Origin: Taxawa tesnikishii (nom. ined.)
Lineage: Eukaryota > Ascomycota > Dothideomycetes > Dothideales
Direction: 5' to 3'
DNA length: 64,000 nt
Assembly: GCA_030247885.1 (NCBI GenBank)
Contig: JAPDRO010000025.1
Span: 248,001-312,000 of the forward strand
Translations under genes and position numbers: made by a program
Notes under the pieces: generated by a model
The model's input: the letters and a program-made list of their open reading frames with translations, nothing else
Databases searched by the model: none
Told to the model about the DNA's origin: nothing
In this document: one piece after another, positions 47,284-59,428 of the stretch
Numbering within the stretch: position 1 is the stretch's first letter
Layout of the letters: every line of letters starts with the position of its first letter

Positions 47284-47561
47284 GTGAGAGGGATAGTGCG
47301 ATGGAAAGTGGCGTGCCGTGATGAAGGAGATGCAGGGGACGAGAGTTGAGAGTGAGCTCGGATTATCATGGAGACGCCTTAATCAGGAGAGTTTTCCATG
47401 AAGAAGTGACGTTCTGTGGTATACATACGTACAAGGTACTTACAAACCCGTGGGAGTTGCCCACCTCTTTCCCCAACGCCATGCCATGCACGCATTTTCT
47501 ATCCTACACCCCAAGCAAATCGTACAGAATCATCCACCTCTCCGCATAAATCAACACTCAT

Positions 47562-49321
47562 CTACCTCCTTCCAAGCCCCCACCTCGCGATTCTGTCCTG
47601 AACCTCGTTCCAGGAAATCTCCTTGAGCGTGACGCCCTCCTCCTCTCCCTGCTGAACAACCACAGTCGGCGCGCCGCTTCCGTTACCCGTGTTTCTGACC
47701 ATGCCACCAAACACTTCCTTAGCGACTTGCCTCAGCTTCGGGATAGTCACAGCGTCGATCTTAGCGCACATCTCCTTGACGCCAACCTTATGGCCATGAA
47801 CCTGGACTTGACGGCCGAGATCCTCCAGCTCCACCATCCTGCTTTCCAAATTCATGAGAAGAGAGCTCTTGAGCTGGTTCTTGGCGCGCTTGACCTCGCC
47901 CTCGCCGAGTTTCCCGAATCCAGTGTCGGCACCCAACAGCGCGAGCTCGCGGCACATGACGTCGAGCATGCGCATGGTGTACTGAGTGCCGCAGGAAGCA
48001 GAAATGCCGAAAATTCCGCTGTCGGTATAGGCGTGGTTGAACGCCACGCAGTTCTCCACCCAGCCGTATTGGTTCAGTACGTTCGTGTACAGCCGGCTGT
48101 ACATGCCTTTGCCGGGCCCGCCAGCGGAGAAGGAGCCACCGCCGCCAAGGAGGGTTTGCAGTGTTGCGAGGGCATAGATGTTGTCGGAAGAAATTGGGAG
48201 GGATTCGAATGCGAGGTGGATGTGGGAGACGCGAGGAAGAGCCGGGTTGGGCGGGATAGGGAGAGGCGGGAGGGTCAGGAAGCCGCCGGTGTAGCGAGAT
48301 GGAATGGTCGTGTCGATGGGAACGTCCAGTGGGTGGGGAATGATCTGAGAAGAGTCCAGGGGCGAAACGGTGGCCGAACGGGGAGCGGATGTCGAGAGGT
48401 TCTTGAAGAAGGGGATCTTGGACATCAGGCGAGATTGGTCCTGAGATGGGGTCGAGGACTGTGGGTAGGGAGGCTGCAGGGTCTGCTGTTCCGTTGCCGA
48501 GGCGGATGTGGTGATTCCTTGCATATCGCCGAAGTATTGCTCGGCCAGCTTCACCGCTTCAACGTGCTCGACACCAGCGAAGGCTACCACCATGCGCTCC
48601 GGGCGGAAGAAAGCCTTGCGGTATGCCTCGACCGTCCGCCTGTCAATAACCTCTAGTCTTTCTTTCGGACAGAGAAGAGGATTTCCAAGAGTGTTGTCCT
48701 TGTATGCGGCCATATGCACCAGCTCCGGGAGAATCAATTCCGGCTTGCTCCAGATCTCGCCAATCTCATAATCTGCAGTCTCCAACTGTCGTTCCACCTC
48801 CTCGTCCGTGATCTTTGCATCCCTTATCGTTTCCGCAAGCAAGGCGACTGTGTCAGGGACTGCGCTGTTAAAAGTCGCGGACTGATACATGAGAGATTCG
48901 CGCGATGAAGCGCACTGGATGTTGCCCCGAGTGATTCTATTGACTCGAGCATCTGGTCTGCGGTGCGTTGCGAGGTCGACTTGAAAGCTAACCGGTCGAT
49001 GATGTGTGACACGCCGCGGAGGGCATCGTTCTCGTACCTGGATCCGGCATCGACGTATACACCAATACCGGAGAAGTGGCCAGGCAAAGCCTCGCTGGCA
49101 ACGCGGATTCCGTTGTTGAGGGTGGTCACGTTGTCAAGCTCTGCAGGATCCTATACAGGGTCAGCACTCAGGATGCGCGCCTGGGAGAATGTTCATACCC
49201 TCTCTTCTGGTTGTGACGCAGTAGCATACCGTCTAAGCCTGCTGGCGGCGCGAAAGGAAGGCGCTGCTAATGATTTCGGAGAGGCAGGCAGTGCCCTCGT
49301 TAACCGTGAGGTGCGCAACAT
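47562..49321 (-). CDS. MAS2: Mitochondrial processing peptidase alpha subunit, one frame break
   Basis: This is the substrate-recognition subunit of the matrix peptidase that removes presequences. Exon 1 is 49321-49199 and exon 2 49150-47562. An Arg/Ser/Ala presequence (MLRTSRLTRALPASPKSLAA) precedes TTLNNGIRVASEALPGHFSG. The M16 fold lacks the HxxEH zinc motif, as expected for alpha, and has the glycine-rich loop TLLGGGGSFSAGGPGKGMYS. Near CCCC (plus) 48925-48928 the N-terminal frame (ESIESLG) must move one base to continue as NIQCASSRESLMYQSATF. Exons total 1712 nt, one short; corrected length 570 aa. MAS2 is essential in yeast, so a base error is likely. Confidence 0.94.
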
Positions 49322-50046
49322 GGTTTTGTGTGTTGTATGTTAGATGGTGCAGAGACGACACTTGACTATGTTTCATCTCTGTTCAGTTCAGTTCGGTTCG
49401 GTTCAGTCCGGTTCTGCCGACTTCGGATCTTATGGTACGGCGGCTCGGCCCGCAGGCGAAGCCTCTCTTCGTTCGTCATATCTGTACTCTGATCACGTGC
49501 TCGCTCTCTAACCCTTTGCCAAACACTCACTCTCCAGTCCCTGCTACAGTCTTCCCTCTTTTTTTTTTTTAAATCAAACATGTAGACAGTCCTTTGCAAG
49601 GATGAGCACTTCGTACGATTCTAAGCCGCTGTAGAACCAGGACGGTCGTAGTAAGTGGACAATGGATATACACATTGAAGTCCACTGAAGTGCCCTCGTT
49701 TTTCTCGGCAATTTGACATGAGCGGCGCTGCCCGCTACAAGTGTCTAGCGCCCTGCCACAGTGCCACCAACTCCCTGGCCTAGTCCAACAGTCTGGCGTG
49801 CTTCTGCACTGGGCTGCCACTCTCTCAACTTGCTCTGCATCTGTGTGCTTTGCCTGATATCCTTTCGAGCCTGTTAGACCGTCTCTTTTTCGCGACATCA
49901 AGACCACGACCAAAGACAGCATTCTACTAGACGGCCTTGTATTCTAACCTCAGCACCTCGTCACGTCTTCCGGGTTATGTGTGGGGCGCCGCTACTCTTC
50001 CAACAAGGGGATCTGATTTGACTTGGTTTCCTCGACACAACGGACA
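49322..50046. promoter_or_regulatory. Divergent upstream region of MAS2 and the DMA-type ligase
   Basis: These 725 bp between head-to-head starts contain a GGTTC-rich stretch (49380-49415) and a poly-T run (49559-49570). No other element is recognized. Confidence 0.4.
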
Positions 50047-51899
50047 ATGCTAGGCAGTTCCGCGCCCGCAGCTGCTATCCTAAGCACTGCCACTTCCTCG
50101 GCCACTCCTTCTTCCCCCACGCGACCCAGTCGGCTGCGCGGCCTCAGCTACCTGAGGAACTACACCCACAATCACCTGCACGCTCACTCCGTCTCTTCCT
50201 CCTCTACTTCCAGGCCCGCTACTCTCTTTCGGTCTACCAGCTCACCAGCTGGGCATAGTCCTGTGGGCCACCGCCGCCATCAACAACAGCAGTCTTCGAG
50301 CCAAGAAAGCGTAGCTCCCAGTCCACAGCGCTCAAATACCGAAAGTCCAACAAGTGGCTGGGTGCCGACCGTAGGTGGTCGTAGCGGCCTCTCAAGGGTT
50401 GCGACGCAGCCACAATCCACTGCAACAGGCGAACCGACCGCGACAGCTACAATGTCGAGGAATCGAGCAGAGACAGCCACGAACGGGACTTCTGAGTCCC
50501 TAAACAATCCTTCAACGCGCCGAGAAGACCAGAACGATACGACTCCTGAGCCGGGTACAGAAGCTACGGCGGACTCGAATGCGGAGAGGGAAAGAGTCAT
50601 GCCCTCGATTCGTTTCATTCCACACCACGAGCCACGAGCGACACGCCCATCTTTGAACTTTCCGATTGTTTCGAGGACGTTACCTTCAGCATCTTCTGTT
50701 GTCCGGGTAGGCCGCTACTCTGAAAGAGACAATCATGCTGCCGATGCGCTCAACAATCCGTTGTCCACGGCGCCTGTAGGCTTCAAGAGCAAGGTTGTCA
50801 GTCGCAGGCATTGCGAGTTCTGGTGCCAGGATAACCAGTGGTACATCAAGGATGTCAAGAGTAGTTCAGGCACGTTTCTCAATCACGTACGACTCAGTGC
50901 ACCGGGTATGGAGAGCAGGCCCTTTCCTATTAACGATGGCGATATCGTTCAACTGGGCATTGACTTCAAGGGTGGAGAGGAAGTCATCTTTCGATGCGTG
51001 AAGATCAGGATAGAATGCAACCGTGGGTGGCAGAAGAGCTTGAACAGCTTCAAGTAAGTTTCGACGTCTGCGTACAAAGCACACGTGTGGTTAATTCAAC
51101 AACAGTACGTCAACACACAAACGGTTGCGTAACCTTGCAAAGGGCGCTTCGACCAAGGATAGTGACGCACAATCCACACACAGTTCAGAGTGCTCAATAT
51201 GTTTGAACCCAGTCGCTGTACGTTGCGCTCAGCGTCCCGTCATTACGATACTGTGTAGCATATCTAACCATCTTCCAGCCTTGCCAAGCACTGTTTGTCG
51301 CGCCATGCTCTCACGTCTGGCACTACAAGTGTGTCCGCACGCTGATATATACGAACTATCCAAATTTCCAATGTCCGAATTGCCGCGCTTATGCAGACCT
51401 CGAAGCAGACGTTGAACAGCCAGAAATGGAAGACGTGGACGAAAACCTTGAGGATGCCATCAAGACGTCCCAAGAAGAAGCCGCACAAGCCTCACAAGCG
51501 GCAAATGGCACGTCGAGCGCTCCCACAGGCCTTGAACCCAGTGAAACCGACGAAGATTTGGCGGTGATGATGAACTCAACGTCCCTTCGGTCGGAGTCGC
51601 CATCATCACCACCGGATGCGGAGACAAGTGCAGAGAATGAAGCAGGACCTTCGAATGCAACGTCAAGTCCTGTGCCCATTGTCACTGGAGCGAAGGTTTC
51701 TGCGCTTGACGGCCCGGATCGCATCGGCGCAAGATCCGCAACGCCTACCTCAACAGCACAGTTCGCCTTGGCTGCAGGCATCCTTGCAGGAGAAGGGCCT
51801 ATGACACCTAGAAACAACGCCGGTCCTTTCATTCTGGACGGAAGCGCTGGGCGGAGCAACAGAGATGCCGCATCTGCGCAAAGCGAAGACGACCGATAG
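50047..51899 (+). CDS. DMA1: FHA-RING E3 ubiquitin ligase (Dma1/Dma2/Chf type)
   Basis: These ligases bind phosphothreonine through FHA and restrain septation or mitotic exit; in fission yeast Dma1 acts on the SIN, the pathway headed by the Spg1 GTPase also present in this window. Exons are 50047-51053, 51106-51217 and 51279-51899 (1740 nt, 579 aa), frame intact. A Ser/Thr-rich N-terminus (~220 residues) precedes the FHA domain: VVRVGRYSERD, KSKVVSRRHCEFW and SSSGTFLNHVRLS. The RING starts SECSICLNPV, continues PCSHVWHYKCVRTLI and ends FQCPNCRAYADLE. The acidic C-terminus is disordered. Confidence 0.88.
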
Positions 51900-52857
51900 T
51901 ATTTGTCAGCTGCATGGCGATTGTTGTTTACGAACATTGGGCATGGATATCCTTTGGTATGGGCATGATGCATCTTAAGCTTGGCGTAAAGGCGATAGAA
52001 GCATCGGTATGATGAAGGTAATGGCCGTGGTTGATCTGGCTTGTTCATGATAACGGGAGCCCGCACATCGTTTCTGATCATCTCATGCTTTGTTGATCTT
52101 CGCGGTTCGTGGAGGTGAAGACATTGTTGTCCTCCAACAATGTACCAGTACAACCACCTAGGCATTAATGGATACCCGCCGGCTACGAACCTTCCGACTT
52201 GGTGCTCACTGTCCGCTAAGGGGAAATACTCGCCCGTGCAACGTCACAGATGAGCGTATTGTACCGTCATGGACAGACCAAGTCGTTCCGCTCATCTGCC
52301 TTTTCTCCTCCGACACATAGCTGATCGCATAATTTCGAATAATGTCTGCCCTGTAGGTCCTCCTCACCGTTGTGGAAGCCAACGCACACGCCGGATGTTC
52401 AACCTCGCCTCGCATTCACCACATCCCGTATCAACTCCGCGCCCAGGAGGCGTACGAGATTGTCTTGGGCGTCTGACGCCACGTATTCCGCACCGGGTGT
52501 TGGCGTGAATGAAGAGGATTCGCTTGGCCTTGAGGCTGGAGAAGCAGATGAGGATTGAGTCTGACGATGCTGGTTTGGATTCGCAATCCACAGCACGGGA
52601 AGCTCGTCGGATTTCAACAAACACAAGATCGTTATCGAGGTTTGAGAATGAACTGGGAGTTTCATTTCACAAAAAGGTTGGGTACGTGGTACGACGCGTC
52701 TAGATGGAAATCGTCGAGGCAGGCTTCCAAAGAAAAATCAGCACAAACGTGGTAGAGGGCATCCTGCTGGTTGGGAGAGCTCCGTGTTTCTTCTCTTTCT
52801 CACAAATCGGTTGTTTTGTTTCGTGACGTGACGGCTGTGTAGTTCTACTCTATGGCT
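51900..52857. other. Intergenic between convergent genes
   Basis: This 958-bp region holds the 3' flanks of the DMA-type gene and NAD kinase. Overlapping ORFs of 60-90 codons near 52364-52700 have no family resemblance. Confidence 0.45.
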
Positions 52858-54635
52858 TTACCTATCGTCACCATCTGTTTTGACGCCGTTCTCCTTCGCC
52901 TCATCTTCGTCTCTTTTCCACTCCTTGAAGGCCTTCTGCCTCTGGCGGGAGTTCCAGTTGAGCGTGCGGGAAATGCTGTCGATCCAGTCTTCGCTCCTCC
53001 TCTCCAACGGCAGCACGCTAGGGAACGGGTATCTCGATGCGGATATCGTGACATAGTCACCTGGGTGAAGCTCCGTCCTTCGCATACGTCGTCAGCTTGG
53101 CGCAGGTCCGGCGAATAGCGTCTTTCGATACTTACCTCTCCCGTCCGTCAAAACTAGCCCATGAGCTCGTGCGCGCATCGTATGGCACGCCTATCCGCAA
53201 CACGATGGAGTCCGGGAGGATGATGGGCCGGAAGCTGAGAGTATGGGCGCATATCGCTGTGACCAGGATGACCGGATTATCTGGGTGACACAAGCTACCG
53301 CCTGCTGCCAGATTGTAGGCGGTGGAGCCCGTCGGGGTCGCCACGCAGATACCGTCCGCTTGGACTGTGGTAAAATGCTCGTCGTCACCAAAGACTTCGA
53401 TGCTGCTCATGGTCGGGTTAGGTCCGCGGTCGAGAACGATATCGTTGAGGATGTTCATGGTCTTTTCGGGATGGTGGGTTCGCTGGTCGTCTTGTTCTTC
53501 TCCGATGAGCTCTTCGACCAGATCTCGCTTCTTGTGGTCTGCATCGCTACCCCGCTTGTTGGACCTCATGACAGTGCCCTCAAACCGGAGGCGCAGTGAG
53601 ACCGTTACCCCTTCATTGAACGCTCGCGTCAGGGTCTTGTCATATGAGTTGTAGTCGAACTTGGTCAAGAAGCCAAGAGATCCGAGTGCAAAGGATAGGA
53701 CTGGTGGAACGATCCTTTGGAACAGCGCAGAAGAATACAGAACCGTGCCGTCACCACCCAGCTGTCATTCTCAGCATCCGTACGTCAGTAAGATGATGGG
53801 TGACTTACTGCAACGACGATATCAAAGGTGTGCGGACGCTTGTGGCACAGCTCGTCGTTCCAGTATCGCAAACGATCCTTGCAAGTAGGATCTTCCGACG
53901 CCAATCCGGCTGCATTGAAGATCTTGTTGTCTTTGAGCGTTTCTTCTACCCAGCTTCCTGAAGATTAGTTTCTGCAGGGGCAGCAACTTCGTCGTAGGAC
54001 TTACACAGTGTAAGTTTGCTGGCCTTGGCCTAGCAACCACTCTGTCACGTTGCGGGTGTAGGAGATCAGTTCTTCATCGTGTGCTTTGGTTAGGATGAAG
54101 ACATGTCTCACATTCAACTTCAACCTGATGTGACCGAGCTTCTTGGACAATTCCCTTATGCCAAATGCCATGTCGGAGAGTTGCTTCTTGGTCAGGAGTC
54201 GCGATTGCGTATGGCGGTCTGTATTTGGAGGGGTCCCAGTGTCCTTGTCTGCCGTCTTTTGTGCCTTCATTCCCTCGTCGCTCGGAGTGTATGCCCCGTC
54301 GTGTCGCTTCTCCTGCAGTAAGGTGTGGACGAAACATGATGTCCTCTGGCGGCTTGAGCCAGGCCTCTTTGGACGTGATGATTTTTGTTCCTCCACAAGC
54401 GATGATCGCCGTCTCGCCGGCTCACTGCTGTCAAAGACCACTTCGAGGGCCTGCTGCAGTTCCGAGTCACTCTGGCTTAGTTCCCCAGCGTCGCTCTCAG
54501 AAAGGATGTCAGTATATGAAATGCTCGAGGTATGTTGTACGGTGATGTAGGTACCTCGCGTTTCATGCGGTGGGAACCATCATTGCTTTGTTCGTGTTGT
54601 AGGATCGGAAGTACAGCGTCCTCCGGATTTGACAT
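52858..54635 (-). CDS. UTR1: NAD+ kinase
   Basis: It phosphorylates NAD+ (ATP donor) to NADP+, supplying NADPH metabolism. Exons are 54635-54555, 54495-54005, 53953-53809, 53761-53136 and 53077-52858 (1563 nt, 520 aa), all phases consistent and frame intact. Signatures: GGDGT motif in [24 protein letters not shown], the NE/D motif in [32 protein letters not shown] and the C-terminal [19 protein letters not shown] regulatory N-terminus of ~140 residues precedes the fold. The second intron ends CAGGAAG; using the nearer CAG would shift the frame. No mitochondrial presequence is obvious, favouring the cytosolic UTR1/YEF1 type over POS5. Confidence 0.95.
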
Positions 54636-55512
54636 GTTGATATTGTTTCCAGTGGTTCCTGGTCAGGATGCCGGCTCTATGCACTGGCGGTCGCTGTGAT
54701 TGGAGAAAACCGTGACCGATACGTATGATGCAACTATCAGATACAGAGGATAGAGATACGATCTACTCAGGCGAATAGGACGAGAAAGTGGCCTTTGACG
54801 GGACGCCTAGTTACGTTTACCTTCGAACCTCGAATATGATACTGTTACATCATTACAGACTATCGATAGCGCGGAACGCGGGATGGTCGGATGGATGACA
54901 CAGCAATTAGCAACAAAGATATCACTCTGCAGGTGGTACAAACTTTGTAGTAATCGTGATTGTTGCTACGTGTAACTGCAATCGCAACTAAAGCACACAG
55001 TCGAGAACCAGTGCCTCTGCATGAGTTGTGTGCTTGCACGAATGCTCAGACGCTTGTAAAGAATCGGTTGATTTCCGCCTATAAGTCGGCGCACGGGCCA
55101 ACATCGCGACTTCTACTTTCGCCCAAACAGGAAACTATGCCTTATACATACATCCACATCTTTGTCCGTCAAGTAGGCCGAATCTAATACCGCTCTTGTC
55201 CCAGAGCAGGTCTGCGGATTTGTCCAGCCTTCGAGTAGGGCTCAACTGAGTATAAAGGTAAGGCAAGCGTTCCCTCGTCTCATTGCAGAAAATTCATGTG
55301 AACCCCAGAAAAAGAGAATCATGAGAAGCAACCGTGGAAGAGGCGGCTACCACTCCTTTGATACCCCCAAATAAGGTCATCTCGTCATGTCAGAGTTTCT
55401 TCAACACAGCAGAGACCGTTTCTTAGAGTGTCATTACCTCTCGTCCTCTCGTACACCGAATCTCCTCTCCGCATAACAACCTACGAAAAACCCCCCGGTT
55501 GGTACCATAGTT
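54636..55512. promoter_or_regulatory. Divergent upstream region of NAD kinase and LAS1
   Basis: This 877-bp region between head-to-head starts is relatively AT-rich. Nothing specific is recognized. Confidence 0.4.
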
Positions 55513-56525
55513 ATGCTGAAACAAGTACCATTTTCCAGTCTAGATCACACCCCGTTGCACATCTCAACCCCTCGCGCAACTCTGCAACACACATCATCCA
55601 AAAAAAAACCAGCAAAACCCAGCGAAAACAACAAACCGTCACCCAATGGCCCCGGCAACGCAATACCAAATAACCCCTGGCGCACCCCGTCGGAGCTACT
55701 CCAGACCCGAAGCGCCCTCTACGCTCCCGCAACCCCGTCAGAACGCCGGCACGCCATCTCGACGATCCAGGCCTGGAAGCTGCGGGGCAACCTCCCGCAC
55801 GCGGTCGAGTCGACCGCCCACCTCTTCGACGCGATCATGTTCCACGAGTCCCTCGCCGTCTCCAACGCGCCTCCCGCGCCGCCCTTCCCCTCGGCGGCGG
55901 CGGTGACGGCGGCGAAGGCGAAGGCGAAGGCGGAAAGGAAGGCGGAGCGGAAGGGTCGCGCGCCCCTACGCCCCTGCCGCCCATGTACAGTGTGCAGGAG
56001 CAGAGTTTCGTGCTGAGGGCGGCGTACGTGACGGCCATTTCGCGGTTCGCGACCGGCCTGGCCGATCTGGGCAGGCATAGGACGCACCCTGGTCAGAGCA
56101 TGTTCGACGTCGCGCGCGGCATCGGCCTGCCGGCCCATTTCGTCGAACTGAGGCATGAGTCGGCGCACGAGGAGATGCCGGGGCTCGGACGGCTGGTCAG
56201 GGCGGCGCAGGAGGCGTTGGGCTGGCTGTGGGAGGTGTATTGGGGGCGGTTGGAGGGCGCTGAGGGGGTCGCGGTGGGCGATGTCGAGGATGATGAGGGC
56301 TTGGCCAGTCTGGCAGAGAACTTGAGGAAGTTGTTGAAGGGGTTTAGAAGTCGGAGGGTGGGGATGCTTGGGAAGGGGAAGAAGGGGGATGCTGAGAAAG
56401 AGGTGGACGAGATGGTCGGGGAGTGCAGGAGGATCTGTGAACGCAAGAAGACGAATGTGGAGGAATTGGTCTGGGTGCTGGTGGAGGAGAAGCTGATTGT
56501 ACCCGGGGACAGAAGGTGAGCAACG

Positions 56526-56559
<34 letters not shown>

Positions 56560-57122
56560 TGTGCTTGTTTTGCTGACAGCTATCTAAGACCTGGTGCGTC
56601 CATGGAGGGCGCGTACATGCTTTGGGACGAGCCGCTGATCGCCCTGGTACGCGAGTTCCGTCCGTTTTTCGAATCTCTCGTCATGTACATGATTTCTACG
56701 CTGGCCACATCAACAGACATCGAAGACGAGGTGGACACGCAGAAGGAAGCCCTGTTTGAATGGCTGAAGCACATCCTCCAATCCGATTCCTGGGAGCGTA
56801 TTCGCAGTCACGGTGACACCGACTACCAAAGCACAATGCTCCGCGAGTGCTGTCTCCGTCCAGGATATTGGCCGAAAAAGCTCGGCGAATTCGTCCTCTC
56901 GGTGTCGAAAGATGACATCGAACAGACTTGGGGTACGGTCTTCCGGGCCAGTCTTCTGCAAACCGGTGAAGCCAAAGCCGGAAGTGATGTCGAAGAGGAA
57001 CCTTCTACCATGGCGGCACGTGCCTCGGGGATGTTGTGGGGGAGGACGAGGAGATCTCATGGGGTTGGCGTCGGGATAGCGAGGCGTGGGAGCCTCGCCC
57101 AATTGGTTTGGCTGGTCCGTAG
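55513..57122 (+). CDS. LAS1: Pre-rRNA ITS2 endonuclease LAS1, two frame breaks
   Basis: With Grc3, Las1 cleaves the ITS2 C2 site in 60S biogenesis. Exons are 55513-56515 and 56580-57122. The HEPN domain contains SERRHAISTIQAWKLRGNLP, ESTAHLFDAI, FVLRAAYVTAISRFATGLAD and the catalytic-type FVELRHESAHEEMPGL (R-H-x-x-x-H). A break at CCCC 55971-55974 separates the first two blocks. A second at GGGG 57027-57030 puts the conserved C-terminus (WEPRPIGLAGP, the Grc3-activating tail) in another frame that stops at 57122, whereas the unshifted frame runs to 57237. Exons total 1546 nt; two added bases give 515 aa. The intron is largely a (GA)14 tract. Confidence 0.88.
56527..56554. repeat. (GA)14 microsatellite within the LAS1 intron
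   Basis: Fourteen GA units fill nearly half of a 64-bp intron, starting 11 bp after the donor GTGAGC. Confidence 0.95.
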
Positions 57123-57223
57123 AATAATACATTCCCCGAAGAAGAACCACCAAAGATGCACACCCGTTTATGCACGTTTTTCAGGTGCGAAGACTGGGGA
57201 TGTGTGTCTGCCGGTCATCATGT

Positions 57224-57897
57224 TCATCCAGCGCTAGATTTCAAGGCAGCCTCTCTTTCTGCAACTTCAGGCTTGAACTTGATCAAGAAAACGGTCTTGC
57301 CGGGCCACAGCTCGTCTCCTTCTATGGAGTGGGCCCCCACGCCGTCGGTAGAGAAGCCAGCTGCGTCGCACGCACCCTCTATCAGACCGGCGACAAACGC
57401 TGCGCAGTTGAGCTGGCTCATCTCTTTCGGGACGCTGATGTAAGTGTTCACCAATGGCTCGTTGTCGATGATCATGTACCAGTTCTTATCCTCGTTGCTC
57501 TGCTGCAGTGCATCGGCGGGGCGATTGAACAGGGAGCGCCATATCTGAGTATGGATGAAGTTGAGGAGATCCAAGAGACGGGTAGGCCTCGTCACTGTCC
57601 GTTGTGGTTGGCGATACAGCAGCAGATCCAGCATCTTCACCCCCACCGGATATCCGGATGATGCAAGACGGGCCTCGAGGTCGGCGACGGTGGGTGAGCG
57701 GGCATGGTGGTAGGAGACGAGCGAGTTGAACAGATGGGCGAAGGAGGGTAGGGAGAGCTCAGCAGTTTTGGCACGGTTGAGGTTCCGATCGTAGATGGTC
57801 TTGCCGCTTCTCGGGTATCGGAGGGGTGTGTAGGGCGCCGGAGGAGGGAGGGGGTATAGGTGGACTTTGCGGTCGGAGGCTGCTGCTGTGAGGGCAT
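57224..57897 (-). CDS. TRS31: TRAPP complex subunit TRS31 (TRAPPC5), one frame break
   Basis: This core subunit of TRAPP complexes acts as Rab GEF in ER-Golgi and Golgi traffic. It is a single exon starting M-P-S-Q-Q-Q at 57897. The Bet3-like fold shows KTIYDRNLNRAKTAELSLPS, SLVSYHHARSPTVADLEARL, SGYPVGVKMLDLLLYR, QIWRSLFNRPADAL, ISVPKEMSQLNCAAFVAGLI and KTVFLIKFKPEV. The N-terminal ~15 codons join the rest only if the five-G run (plus) at 57850-57854 gains one base: the span is 674 nt and 675 gives 224 aa. It lies tail-to-tail with LAS1, 101 bp apart. Confidence 0.92.
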
Positions 57898-59428
57898 GAC
57901 GAAGAGGAAAGGGAAGGGAGGATGCGAATGCTGACTACCCGGAAGGGTGTCGGAGTGGTGGGTTGGCAGCGGTGGTGTCTGGCGGTGCGAGTCCGGAGGC
58001 CGGTTCCTCGAACAGAGACGCTGGCGGTGAGTAAAACCGGTTGCTCGTGAATATTGGATCTGGATCTGGATCTGGACCTGGATTGAATTGGATTGGATTG
58101 GATTGGAAACGGCTGCAAGCAATGGCCGGAAAAGCCCCGTTTTGGCGTATGAGGCAGGAGGGCTGAGGTCAGTGGCAGCTGCGACTGTGCGTGCGGCTTC
58201 GCTCAAAATAGGGCTGGCTTGTTCCGTTTCCGGAAGCGCCTCGTCTCCGCGCCTCGCTGAACGATCAGCCCTTGGCGCGCATTCCCGCATTCCCGCATTC
58301 CCCTGGGAACCTTGAGTCGAGTTGAGCATGTGACAGCGACAGTGACAGTTCGACCGAGACACACGCCCTTGTGTGCATTGCTTGCTGTGTACCAGTACGA
58401 TGGCCGATGGACGACGGACGACGGGCCGAGTTCCATTTTCACATGTCGAATGCCGCCGCATGCGCACGCGAGGACGACGGAAACATCGATGCGCTTTGTC
58501 GCCGGCGTTTGCACTCCGTCCTTCGTCCTCGGGGCGATGCCAACACGCAGTGCAGCAAACAACAAAGACATGGATGGACTGTGCAAGCAGATCGAGGCGC
58601 GTGCTCGTCTGCCTCAGAAACGAAAACGGGCAAGGTCATCATCAGCTCGCGTTTTGACGCTGCGCTGACGAAGGCGATGGCACGTTCGCGGCTGGTCCAT
58701 GCAGTTCAGCAGTCTAGTGAGGTGTAGCGGCTTTCACGTGAAAGTCCATTGTTGGACGCGCTGACAACTGACTTGCCGAACGCGATGCGCATGCGGATGC
58801 GGATGCGGTGCAATGCGACAACGGCTCCGCAGCGCCCATGTGTGTCTCGTCTCCTCTCGACGGACCTCTTCTACTCTTCAACACTCTCGACACTCTCCTC
58901 TCCCTCTCTCTGCGCTCTCATCGCGCGTTTCTCTCATCCTTGCACGACCGTACCGACACATCGGACCCCTGTCCCGGCCATCTCTGCGGCGGCATCTGTG
59001 GCATTGCGGAGTGCAGCAGAGACCGGATCCGTTTCATTCGCCGGTGGATCTCGAGTGCGTCACCTTGGAGCAAGCCCCATCTTCACATGTCAATTCCGAA
59101 CCACTCTCTCTCGCCCATCCCCAACTGCAACAGCTCGTGACTGACTAAACACCGCTAGCCCTGGTGCAATAACTTCCACTCGGTCTCTATACTTTCTTCT
59201 GCTGCATACTGCCTTTCTTCCATCTCGATCCCGTCTCTGCAAACAACTTGGCTTTGCCCGCCGTCTTGTCAAAAAGCATCCATCTTCCCCTCATATCGCG
59301 CTTCCCGAGACTTGCGCGCTTTACTCCCGCTCTATTGATTCACAAACGCTTGCATTGTTTGCCGGGTCACACATAAAGAACAGCATTGATCCTGGTATTG
59401 CATCTCATTGCGCTTCTCACCTTTAGCC
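57898..59428. promoter_or_regulatory. Divergent upstream region of TRS31 and PARG-like gene
   Basis: This 1.5-kb region carries a GGATCT/GATTG hexamer-pentamer tandem near the TRS31 side and a CT-rich leader before the PARG-like gene. Overlapping ORFs on all frames (up to ~130 codons) reflect GC content. Confidence 0.4.
58056..58106. repeat. (GGATCT)3 and (GATTG)n tandem repeats
   Basis: Three GGATCT units, a GGACCT, then several GGATTG/GATTG units run without interruption ~160-210 bp upstream of the TRS31 start. Confidence 0.85.

Noticed and set aside
47727-48656. 309-codon plus-strand ORF
   Set aside because: It lies wholly antisense to the MAS2 coding exon, and its composition is that of a shadow frame of GC-rich coding DNA.
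57637-58467. 276-codon minus-strand ORF upstream of TRS31
   Set aside because: Only its last part overlaps TRS31, in a frame that departs from the conserved protein; the upstream extension has no family resemblance and includes simple-repeat DNA.
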